Below are positions 1-6,994 of a stretch of 7,777 bases of DNA, in pieces. The DNA is from an uncultured Bacteroidales bacterium. Its GTDB lineage: Bacteria; Bacteroidota; Bacteroidia; Bacteroidales; Muribaculaceae. The notes under the pieces were generated by a model. The model did no database searches. It was not told the origin of the DNA and saw nothing but the letters and a program-made list of their open reading frames with translations. Location of the stretch: NCBI GenBank assembly GCA_900539915.1, contig UQDU01000059.1:1-7777 (forward strand). The letters run 5' to 3'. The position numbers were made by a program, and so were the translations under genes. The first letter of the stretch is position 1, and each line of letters begins with the position of its first letter.

Positions 1-52
1 TGTAACCTTCTGATCCGTAGTCAGATGCTCTATTCAGTTGAGCTAAGGAGCC
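1..52 (-). tRNA. tRNA-Arg(ACG), partial, 3' end beyond the window edge
   Basis: Read on the minus strand from 52 to 1, this is the first 52 nucleotides of a tRNA: 7-nt acceptor strand (GGCTCCT), TA, a 4-bp D stem (GCTC/GAGC) with a 9-nt loop, then a 5-bp anticodon stem (TCTGA/TCAGA) closing the 7-nt loop CTACGGA. The anticodon is ACG (window bases 18-16), which reads CGN arginine codons after A34 is deaminated to inosine. A 5-nt variable loop (AGGTT) and the first three T-stem bases follow before the window ends, so the T loop and the 3' acceptor strand cannot be checked. The D loop reads AACTGAATA, with A where most tRNAs have G19 (see findings). A good promoter lies at 106-136. The type and anticodon are clear. 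Confidence 0.95.
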
Positions 53-105
53 AAACCTGCATCGCGCCTGAGGGAGACATCGCCGCACCTCTGCGTTTGC
101 GGATG

Positions 106-136
106 CAAAGTTAAGACTTTTTGCGCAAACTCCAAA
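106..136 (-). promoter_or_regulatory. Bacteroidota-type promoter for the tRNA-Arg gene
   Basis: On the minus strand the -33 element TTTG (136-133) is followed by 19 bases and then TAACTTTG (113-106), a full match to the Bacteroidota -7 consensus TAnnTTTG at the usual spacing. Transcription should begin near position 100, leaving a leader of about 48 nt before the tRNA 5' end at 52 for RNase P to remove. This is the only promoter in the window with both boxes intact, which suits a stable RNA gene. Confidence 0.75.
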
Positions 137-191
137 ATTTTCCGTCACATAATTCAAAAAATAAAATTTCAATGAAGCCAATATATAAAGC

Positions 192-243
192 AAACCCTCC
201 GGCTGGATTCTCTCGAATTGTGGCCGGAGGGCGGTTTCTTTTA
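192..243 (+). terminator. Orphan terminator-like hairpin upstream of ilvA
   Basis: CCCTCCGGC (195-203) pairs perfectly with GCCGGAGGG (223-231) around a 19-nt loop. With a small bulge, AAA (192-194) can also pair with TTT (235-237). On the plus strand the stem runs into TTTCTTTTA, a good U tract, so it looks like a rightward intrinsic terminator. The minus-strand tail (TTTGCTTTAT) is poorer but could also serve. No gene in the window ends here on either strand, so its parent transcript is unknown: a small RNA, an attenuator in a long ilvA leader, or an insulator between divergent genes. Confidence 0.5.
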
Positions 244-377
244 GAAACACATGAAAAAGTAGTGAAACATTAACCTTATGAAGCTCAATTAACATCTTTG
301 TAATATTGAAACATCGCTTAACTTAAAAAAGTTCGCAGGGGTTAAATTTTTTCCGAGGTTTACATAAAATTTCTTTA

Positions 378-385
378 TACATTTG
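378..385 (+). promoter_or_regulatory. Candidate -7 box of the ilvA promoter
   Basis: TACATTTG matches the Bacteroidota -7 consensus TAnnTTTG in every fixed position and lies 96 bases before the ilvA start. No TTTG stands at the expected -33 distance (around 355-358, where the sequence is GAGG), so the promoter is either weak or activator-dependent. Transcription would begin near 390, giving a leader of about 90 nt that includes the short open frame at 411-449. Confidence 0.45.
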
Positions 386-410
386 CATGTAAACTATCCT
401 CTAACCCACA

Positions 411-449
411 ATGATGTCCGCTTTTTCAGGATCAGACATACTGGTGTGA
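411..449 (+). promoter_or_regulatory. Possible 12-codon leader ORF ending Ile-Leu-Val before ilvA
   Basis: ATG at 411 opens a frame reading MMSAFSGSDILV and stopping at TGA 447-449, 32 bases before the ilvA start. It begins about 20 nt after the predicted transcription start, as a leader peptide would. The last three codons are Ile (ATA), Leu (CTG) and Val (GTG), the branched-chain amino acids tied to ilvA. Bases 421-428 and 447-453 can pair (7 bp, one bulged T), placing these codons in the loop and the stop codon in the stem. There is no terminator hairpin after it, so classical attenuation is not supported. One Ile/Leu/Val triplet may be chance. Confidence 0.25.
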
Positions 450-481
450 AAAGACAGGCATCTCCTTAATCCATAGAATCC

Positions 482-1687
482 ATGCAGGAAATTTTAGGCA
501 TCAGCGAAGTGTACCACGCAGCCCAGGTGCTTCGCGAAGTGGCACGGCATCCGCGCATCATCGGAGTCACAGACCTCAACCCCGAAGCTCAGATATTTCT
601 AAAACCCGAGAACCTCCAGCACACGGGCTCGTTCAAACTCCGTGGCGCATATTACAAAATATCGCAGCTCACCGATGAAGAAAAGGCCCGGGGTGTGATA
701 GCCTGCTCTGCCGGCAACCACGCCCAGGGCGTGGCTCTCGGAGCGGCACACAACGGCATCAAGGCGGTAATATGTCTGCCGGCAGGTGCTCCTATCAGCA
801 AAGTTGAAGCCACCAAGAGCTATGGAGCGGAGGTGGTGATGGTGCCGGGCGTATATGATGACGCCTACGAACGTGCCATCAGTCTCCGCGACGAAGAAGG
901 ATATACCTTCGTACACCCGTTCGACGACCCGAAGGTCATAGCCGGACAGGGCACCATCGGCCTGGAGATTCTGGAGGAGATGCCTGATGTCGAGGCCGTC
1001 ATCGTGCCCATCGGAGGCGGCGGACTCATAGCCGGCGTGGCGTTTGCCCTGAAGATGCTGCGCCCTGATGTGAAGGTCTACGGCGTACAGGCCGAAGGAG
1101 CACCGAGCATGGCGCACTCGATTTCCGAAGGACATAAAGTGCATCTTGATTCGGTGCGCACAGTGGCCGACGGCATCGCCGTCAAAGAGCCCGGAGACCT
1201 CACCTACAGCCTGGTCAAGGAATATGTTGACGAAGTAGTCACCGTCAGCGAGGATGAGATTGCCGCCGCCATACTTGCCCTGATAGAGAAGCAGAAGCTT
1301 GTGGCCGAAGGGGCCGGAGCTGTCAGCGTGGCAGCCGCGATGTTCAACAAGGTGCCTATCAAAGGCAAAAAGACAGTGTGCATCGTGTCGGGAGGCAATA
1401 TAGATGTCACGAGCCTCAACAGGGTAATCACACGCGGTCTCGTCAAGAGCGGACGCAACTGCACTCTGACACTTGACCTCGAGGATAAGCCGGGACAGCT
1501 GTCCATAGTGACAGGCGTACTCGGCTCACTCGGAGCAAACATCATCTCCATAGCCCACGAACGCAACACATCATCCACACAGATACACGGATGCATGCTT
1601 CGCGCCGAAGTGGAGACTCGCAGCCACGAGCATGTAGAGGACATCAAGAGAGGTCTGCGCGAAGCCGGATTCAGGCTTGTGGAGTAA
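482..1687 (+). CDS. ilvA: Threonine ammonia-lyase (threonine deaminase), single-ACT form
   Basis: This cytosolic PLP enzyme deaminates L-threonine to 2-oxobutyrate and ammonia, the committed step from threonine to isoleucine. The 401-residue protein has the fold type II PLP domain in residues 1 to about 320. GSFKLRG carries the Schiff-base lysine (Lys52), SAGNH (76-80) the substrate loop, GGGGL (178-182) the phosphate-binding glycines and SGGN (303-306) a cofactor-ring contact. Residues of about 326-401 form one ACT-type domain (EDKPGQL, then GANIISI). The length fits the medium form with one regulatory domain, not the roughly 510-residue enterobacterial IlvA with two. Feedback by isoleucine is plausible, but the sequence cannot separate a biosynthetic from a catabolic role. 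An in-frame TAA at 467-469 rules out a longer start and no other ATG is near. There is no Shine-Dalgarno motif. It appears to be monocistronic, with a hairpin 18 bases after the stop. Confidence 0.95.
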   Translation: MQEILGISEVYHAAQVLREVARHPRIIGVTDLNPEAQIFLKPENLQHTGSFKLRGAYYKISQLTDEEKARGVIACSAGNHAQGVALGAAHNGIKAVICLPAGAPISKVEATKSYGAEVVMVPGVYDDAYERAISLRDEEGYTFVHPFDDPKVIAGQGTIGLEILEEMPDVEAVIVPIGGGGLIAGVAFALKMLRPDVKVYGVQAEGAPSMAHSISEGHKVHLDSVRTVADGIAVKEPGDLTYSLVKEYVDEVVTVSEDEIAAAILALIEKQKLVAEGAGAVSVAAAMFNKVPIKGKKTVCIVSGGNIDVTSLNRVITRGLVKSGRNCTLTLDLEDKPGQLSIVTGVLGSLGANIISIAHERNTSSTQIHGCMLRAEVETRSHEHVEDIKRGLREAGFRLVE

Positions 1688-1705
1688 CTGAACATCAATA
1701 GATTA

Positions 1706-1747
1706 CAGGCGTGGCTGACAATTAACAATAATTATCAGCCACGCCTG
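1706..1747 (+). terminator. 13-bp hairpin downstream of ilvA, probable terminator
   Basis: CAGGCGTGGCTGA (1706-1718) pairs perfectly with TCAGCCACGCCTG (1735-1747), and a further AATT/AATT pairing is possible in the loop. The stem lies 18 bases after the ilvA stop codon. The downstream run (AAACATTATATACTTT) is A/T-rich but not a clean U tract, so it may act as a weak intrinsic terminator or mainly as a 3'-end stabiliser. It separates ilvA from groES. Confidence 0.6.
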
Positions 1748-1838
1748 AAACATTATATACTTTCCTATGGTTTATTATAATGATGCCACGAGATATGGAT
1801 GCGAGGATATGCCATGACACCGTTAGACATGTGACATT

Positions 1839-1868
1839 TTTGGCAGACATACCCTTCATCGCAGTTTG
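1839..1868 (+). promoter_or_regulatory. Candidate primary-sigma promoter of groESL
   Basis: TTTG (1839-1842), 18 bases, then GCAGTTTG (1861-1868) resembles the Bacteroidota layout TTTG-N19-TAnnTTTG, but the TA of the -7 box is replaced by GC. Transcription would begin near 1875, about 90 nt before groES. The -7 part shares bases with the sigma-54-like motif at 1867-1882, so only one of the two can be in use at a time. I see no CIRCE-like repeat (TTAGCACTC with its inverted partner) here. Confidence 0.35.
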
Positions 1869-1882
1869 GCACAATATATGCT
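1867..1882 (+). promoter_or_regulatory. Sigma-54-like (-24/-12) promoter motif upstream of groES
   Basis: TGGCACAATATATGCT fits the RpoN consensus TGGCACG-N4-TTGCW with two mismatches. The invariant GG (1868-1869) and GC (1880-1881) are separated by exactly 10 bases, and the motif is preceded by TT. If it is used, transcription starts near 1893, at the foot of the hairpin at 1892-1921, about 73 nt before groES. Many Bacteroidales encode RpoN, but RpoN control of groESL is not something I can assert. No activator site was recognised. A chance match in A/T-rich DNA remains possible. Confidence 0.3.
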
Positions 1883-1891
1883 ACTCAACTA

Positions 1892-1921
1892 ATGACTTCT
1901 GACTGCAATCAGCAGAGTCAT
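1892..1921 (+). promoter_or_regulatory. Bulged hairpin in the groES leader
   Basis: ATGACT (1892-1897) pairs with AGTCAT (1916-1921). After single bulged bases at T1898 and A1902, CTG (1899-1901) pairs with CAG (1913-1915) and CTG (1903-1905) with CAG (1910-1912), closing a CAAT loop. That makes 12 base pairs with two one-base bulges on the same arm. It begins where either candidate groESL transcript would start or just after, and ends 44 bases before the groES start. A 5' stabiliser, a regulatory RNA structure or a DNA operator are all possible. The pairing is seen; the role is inferred. Confidence 0.4.
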
Positions 1922-1952
1922 CTCAGACGACAAAAATCAATATAAAACTTAA

Positions 1953-1967
1953 ATAATAGACTATTAT
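1953..1967 (+). promoter_or_regulatory. A-U hairpin over the groES start codon
   Basis: ATAATAG (1953-1959) and CTATTAT (1961-1967) form a perfect dyad around A1960. As RNA, six A-U pairs close a GAC loop and cover the first two bases of the groES AUG (1966-1968). So weak a helix on a heat-shock gene is the shape expected of a simple RNA thermometer. It may equally be chance in an A/T-rich start region and could be too weak to form at 37 C. Confidence 0.3.
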
Positions 1968-2238
1968 GAACATTAAACCGCTTGCTGACCGCGTCCTCAT
2001 CCTCCCCACCCCGGCAGAGGAAGTAACCGCCACCGGCATCATCATTCCCGATTCAGCCAAAGAAAAACCCCTTAAAGGAAAAGTAATCGCCGTAGGCAAC
2101 GGCACCAAAGATGAGGAAATGCTCCTCAAAGAGGGCGACGAAGTGCTTTACGGCAAATACGCCGGCTCTGAAGTGCAGCTCGAAGGAGAAAAATATATCA
2201 TAATGCGTCAGAACGACGTGCTTGCCATCATAGGCTGA
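1966..2238 (+). CDS. groES: Co-chaperonin GroES (Hsp10)
   Basis: This 90-residue protein forms the seven-subunit lid that closes the GroEL folding chamber in the cytosol. The sequence is typical throughout: MNIKPLADRVLI begins the beta-barrel, residues of about 17-33 form the mobile loop with the hydrophobic III tripeptide (25-27, in GIIIPD) that docks on GroEL, and GKVIAVGNG and GDEVLYGKYAG follow before the C-terminal strand (DVLAIIG). Length and both ends match the family. The start lies behind an A/T-rich leader without a Shine-Dalgarno motif, normal for Bacteroidota. groEL begins 61 bases downstream with no terminator between, so the two form one operon. Heat-shock control is expected from the family; the leader hairpins and promoter motifs at 1839-1967 are candidates for it. 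Confidence 0.97.
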   Translation: MNIKPLADRVLILPTPAEEVTATGIIIPDSAKEKPLKGKVIAVGNGTKDEEMLLKEGDEVLYGKYAGSEVQLEGEKYIIMRQNDVLAIIG

Positions 2239-2299
2239 CACTGAGTCTGACCCGGAATCCCATCATATATTAATCACGAAATAAAAAATACAGTCAATC

Positions 2300-3937
<1,638 letters not shown>

Positions 3938-3961
3938 TCACCCCATTATATCACCATACAT

Positions 3962-4001
3962 AAAGAGTCTCCGATCTATGACAGGTCGGAGACTCTTTTT
4001 T
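3962..4001 (+). terminator. Strong intrinsic terminator of the groESL operon
   Basis: AAAGAGTCTCCGA (3962-3974) pairs perfectly with TCGGAGACTCTTT (3986-3998), and TCT/AGG can extend it with one wobble pair. The stem runs directly into six T residues (3996-4001). It lies 24 bases after the groEL stop codon. On the other strand the stem is followed by only three T residues, so it could also catch transcripts arriving from truA, less efficiently. Confidence 0.9.
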
Positions 4002-4164
4002 AGCATTAAAATATAGTTAAATATGCAGCTTTTCCTTTTATCTTAGGACACAAGAGAATTTTTCCCCGAAAAGAGGATACCATGTACAAAAGGATGACAC
4101 ATAAGCCCGACAAAGGGAAATCAATAGTCTGCTGGAAGCTTCCATGCTATTCCCTATCGCTTTC

Positions 4165-4947
4165 TCAAGAGAAGAAGCCGGAGGTCTTGACTTCAGGAGG
4201 AGTGTAGTAGGGATATTTGACATCCCAGAGGTAGAGGGCGTGGCCGGGCATGGAGGTGCCGGCGGCACAGCGGTCCTTGGTGGCGACAATCTCACGGAAA
4301 CCGTCAACCGACAGTTTTCCACGACCGACGTCGACAAGCGTGCCGACGATGGCTCTCACCATGTTGCGAAGGAACCGGTCGGCCGATATTTCAAACTGCC
4401 AGTAGGTGCCATCGGGTGTCGGGACAGGTGTCCATACGGCTTTGCGGACATCGCATATGTTAGTCTTCGCATCGCTATGGAGCTTCGCAAACGAGGTGAA
4501 ATCCTCAACTTCACGCAGATAAGCCGCCGCATCATTCATGCGTTCATAATCAAGAAGCCGCGGACTGAACCAGCTCAACGCATTGAAAAAAGGGCTCTTG
4601 ACATGATTGACGAAATAGCGATAGGTGCGCTCTACGGCATCAAACCGCGCATGCGCTCCGTCTGGCACTTCACTGATAGAATAGATGGCTATGTCGGGGC
4701 CTACGATGGTATTGAGCGACCGGGCCAGTATGGGCGTAAGCTCCCCCGGGGCGAGGTCAAGATGCGCTATCATCATGCGTGCATTGACACCGGCATCAGT
4801 GCGTCCGGCACCGAGTATCGCCACAGGGCGGCGCAGTATCTTTGCCAACGCTTCCTCAATGGTCTGCTGAACGCTGACCGCATTGGGCTGCGTCTGCCAT
4901 CCGTGAAACGGGGCTCCACGGTATGCAAGGTGCATGAAAGCCCGCAT
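4165..4947 (-). CDS. truA: tRNA pseudouridine synthase A
   Basis: TruA converts uridines at positions 38-40 of the tRNA anticodon stem-loop to pseudouridine. The 260-residue protein has the family layout: an N-terminal LAYRGAPFHGWQ segment (8-18), the catalytic motif GAGRTDAGVNA (46-56) with the nucleophile Asp51, RTYRYF (107-112), and the C-terminal RFLRNMVRAIVGTLV stretch (191-205) that helps shape the active site. Length is normal. The ATG shares its A with the speA stop codon (TGATG, one-base overlap), so translation is probably coupled and the start is well fixed. It is the second gene of a speA-truA unit and converges on groEL. No terminator of its own is evident in 3938-4164; the groEL hairpin may serve both sides. 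The pairing with speA suggests shared expression, not shared pathway. Confidence 0.96.
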   Translation of the reverse strand: MRAFMHLAYRGAPFHGWQTQPNAVSVQQTIEEALAKILRRPVAILGAGRTDAGVNARMMIAHLDLAPGELTPILARSLNTIVGPDIAIYSISEVPDGAHARFDAVERTYRYFVNHVKSPFFNALSWFSPRLLDYERMNDAAAYLREVEDFTSFAKLHSDAKTNICDVRKAVWTPVPTPDGTYWQFEISADRFLRNMVRAIVGTLVDVGRGKLSVDGFREIVATKDRCAAGTSMPGHALYLWDVKYPYYTPPEVKTSGFFS

Positions 4948-6845
4948 CAGTCGTGTTCCAGATATGTGTAGCCGTAAAGGCCCGAACGGTAATTGCTGAT
5001 AAACGCGCGTCCCTCCTCAGGAGTGATTCGTCCGGCCTTCATCGAAGCGGTCACCCATGCCTCTACATTGCGGACGAGTTTCTTGGAATTATACTGCACA
5101 TAATCCAATACCTCCTCCACGGTTTCGCCATCGATGACACGGTCTATCTCGTAGCGGTCTTTGTAGACGCTGATATGCACGGCATTAGTGTCACCGAAGA
5201 GATTGTGCATATCACCGAGGATTTCCTGGTATGCACCTACGAGGAATACGCCTATATAATAGGGCTCGCCGCTCTTAAGCGAATGCACAGGGAGCGAGCT
5301 GGATATGCCGCCCGAGGTGATGAAATGGGAGAGTTTGCCGTCGCTGTCACACGTCATATCCTGGATGGTGCACGTGCGGTTAGGCTTCTCGTCAAGCCGT
5401 GACAGAGGTATGATGGGGAAAACCTGGTCTATGGCCCACGCATCAGTAAGCGACTGGAACAGGGAGAAATTGCAGAAATACTTGTCGGGAATCATCTTCT
5501 TGACGCGGCGAAGCTCCTCCGGCGGATGCTTCATTGACGATGCGATATCCGACACATCACGCGCCACGCTCCAGAAGAGCTTCTCTATCTGGGCTCTCGT
5601 GGTCAGGTCAAGCATCCCGAGACTGAATAGGTCCAAGGCCTCCTCACGTATCTGGAGCGCATCGTGCCAGTCCTCGAACACGCGCTGCTGGTCTATCTTG
5701 TCCCATATGTTGTAGAGCTCCCTGACTAATTCATGGGCATCCTCGGGAAGTTCCTGCGAGTCCTTCCACACAGGGAGCTGGGTAGTCTCAAGCACCTCAA
5801 AAACCAATACGGAATGGTGGGCCGACAGCGAGCGGCCGCTCTCTGTGACGATGTTGGGCTGCTTGATGCCGTTTTTGACGCATGCATCCACCAGTGCGCT
5901 GACCGAGTCATTGGCATACTCCTGTATGGTATAGTTCATCGAACTGCCCGACGTGGAGCTGCGAGTGCCGTCATAGTCCACACCGAGGCCGCCGCCTATG
6001 TCGACGAAATCTATATCGCATCCCATGTGGCTGAGCTGCACATAGAACTGCATGGCCTCGCGCAGAGCATTCTTGATGTGACGTATCTTTGTCACCTGGC
6101 TGCCTATGTGGAAATGTATCAGCTTGAGACAGTCCATGAGCTCACGGCGGTTGAGCAGGTCAAGAGCCTCGAGAAGTTCGCTCGAATTGAGGCCGAACTT
6201 GCTCTGATCACCTCCCGATTCTTCCCACTTGCCCGAACCCGAGCTTGAGATTTTGATGCGGATACCGATATTGGGGCGCACATTGAGCCGCTTGGCTATA
6301 GTGGCTATCATGCGTATCTCATTGAGTTTCTCCGCCACTATATATATCTTGCGGCCCATCTTCTGGGCCAGCAGGGCCAGCTCTATGAAATTTTCATCCT
6401 TGTAGCCGTTGCATATTATCAGGCTGTTTTCATCTATATTGGTGGCAAGCACGGCGTGGAGTTCAGGCTTTGAGCCGGCCTCCAGGCCGATGTTGAATTT
6501 CTTGCCATGGCTGACAATCTCTTCCACCACCGGACGCATCTGGTTGACCTTGATGGGATAGATTATAAAGTTCTGCCCCTTGTAGTCATACTCCTCCGAT
6601 GCCTGTTTGAAGCATCGTGATATTTTCTCGATGCGGTTGTCAAGTATGTCAGGGAAACGAAGCAGCACGGGAGCCGAGACATCACGGACACGCAGTTCGT
6701 CCATGACCTCCTTAAGGTCAACCGTAGCATATCCCTCGCGGGGAGTCACCGTCACATGTCCGCGATCGTTGATGGAGAAGTATTTCATTCCCCAGCCTTT
6801 TATGTTGTACAGCTCCGCGCTGTCCTCAACACGCCATTTTCTCAT
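4947..6845 (-). CDS. speA: Biosynthetic arginine decarboxylase
   Basis: SpeA decarboxylates arginine to agmatine, the entry to polyamine synthesis by the agmatine route. The 632-residue protein is a fold type III PLP enzyme of normal length. Residues of about 90-345 form the alanine-racemase-like barrel: IYPIKVNQ carries the PLP lysine (Lys99), HIGSQ is at 246-250, the GGG phosphate-binding run (284-286) precedes LGVDYDG, and TESGRS is at 335-340. A helical insertion (about 365-455) typical of SpeA follows, then the C-terminal beta domain with CDSD (499-502), where Cys499 acts in catalysis, and the conserved ending NYRSGLYGYTYLE. The opening MRKWRVEDSAELYNIKGWG fits Bacteroidales SpeA as I recall it, supporting this start. 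It is transcribed first, with truA overlapping its stop by one base, and a -7 box lies about 100 bases upstream (6946-6953). Confidence 0.97.
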   Translation of the reverse strand: MRKWRVEDSAELYNIKGWGMKYFSINDRGHVTVTPREGYATVDLKEVMDELRVRDVSAPVLLRFPDILDNRIEKISRCFKQASEEYDYKGQNFIIYPIKVNQMRPVVEEIVSHGKKFNIGLEAGSKPELHAVLATNIDENSLIICNGYKDENFIELALLAQKMGRKIYIVAEKLNEIRMIATIAKRLNVRPNIGIRIKISSSGSGKWEESGGDQSKFGLNSSELLEALDLLNRRELMDCLKLIHFHIGSQVTKIRHIKNALREAMQFYVQLSHMGCDIDFVDIGGGLGVDYDGTRSSTSGSSMNYTIQEYANDSVSALVDACVKNGIKQPNIVTESGRSLSAHHSVLVFEVLETTQLPVWKDSQELPEDAHELVRELYNIWDKIDQQRVFEDWHDALQIREEALDLFSLGMLDLTTRAQIEKLFWSVARDVSDIASSMKHPPEELRRVKKMIPDKYFCNFSLFQSLTDAWAIDQVFPIIPLSRLDEKPNRTCTIQDMTCDSDGKLSHFITSGGISSSLPVHSLKSGEPYYIGVFLVGAYQEILGDMHNLFGDTNAVHISVYKDRYEIDRVIDGETVEEVLDYVQYNSKKLVRNVEAWVTASMKAGRITPEEGRAFISNYRSGLYGYTYLEHD

Positions 6846-6945
6846 TTCTGATGATAAAGTCTGTTACTGATAATTCAACATTATACGGCCACAAGAGTTT
6901 AACCTCAACAGAAAAACAAGGCTATCCGATGGCAATATACGCATG

Positions 6946-6953
6946 CAAAGATA
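6946..6953 (-). promoter_or_regulatory. Candidate -7 box of the speA-truA promoter
   Basis: On the minus strand TATCTTTG (6953-6946) matches TAnnTTTG fully. No TTTG stands at the expected -33 position (about 6973-6976), so strength is uncertain. Transcription would start near 6939, leaving a 5' leader of roughly 94 nt before speA in which I see no strong hairpin. Confidence 0.5.
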
Positions 6954-6965
6954 CAAATTTTTACT

Positions 6966-6973
6966 TACCTTTG
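6966..6973 (+). promoter_or_regulatory. Candidate -7 box for the DUF3667-type gene
   Basis: TACCTTTG matches TAnnTTTG in full, in the common TACCTTTGC context of Bacteroidota promoters. Transcription would start near 6980, about 15 nt before the ATG at 6995. A -33 TTTG is missing; that position overlaps the opposing speA -7 box. Confidence 0.55.
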
Positions 6974-6994
6974 CGCTCTAATCCCTAACTTGCT

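Larger units (their letters stand above)
53..481. other. 429-base intergenic region between the tRNA-Arg and ilvA
   Basis: This long non-coding stretch separates the leftward tRNA from the rightward ilvA. It holds the tRNA promoter (106-136), a terminator-like hairpin (192-243) with no obvious parent gene, and a candidate ilvA promoter (378-385) with a short leader. Much of the rest (130-190 and 240-390) is A/T-rich without clear structure. A second, weaker -7-like string, CATCTTTG, sits at 293-300 (one mismatch, no -33 partner). I see no convincing protein gene; the short open frame at 172-273 runs through the hairpin and is judged to be chance. Confidence 0.7.

Noticed and set aside
172..273. 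A 33-codon open frame (MKPIYKANPP...) upstream of ilvA with an A/T-rich start
   Set aside because: It runs through both arms of the terminator-like hairpin at 192-243, which explains its bases better, and it has no good promoter or recognisable features.
1780..1902. A 40-codon open frame between ilvA and groES
   Set aside because: It overlaps the groESL promoter motifs and the first bases of the leader hairpin, uses many codons rare in the neighbours (ATA, AGA, AGG, CGA), and resembles nothing known.
1748..1965. A CIRCE/HrcA operator before groES
   Set aside because: No TTAGCACTC-type half site or inverted partner is present. The inverted repeats that do occur (1892-1921 and 1953-1967) have different sequences.
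4133..4144. A perfect 12-base palindrome, TGGAAGCTTCCA, downstream of truA
   Set aside because: It cannot form an RNA hairpin without losing its centre, has no U tract, and a single 12-base palindrome in this length is not remarkable.
4082..4207. A 41-codon open frame between groEL and truA
   Set aside because: It has no promoter box, overlaps the 3' end of truA by 43 bases on the opposite strand, and shows no domain or signal.
4144..4971. A 275-codon open frame on the plus strand opposite truA
   Set aside because: It lies almost wholly antisense to truA, whose motifs and family length are certain. It shows no recognisable domain and no promoter, and its composition is what the G/C-rich third positions of truA would create.
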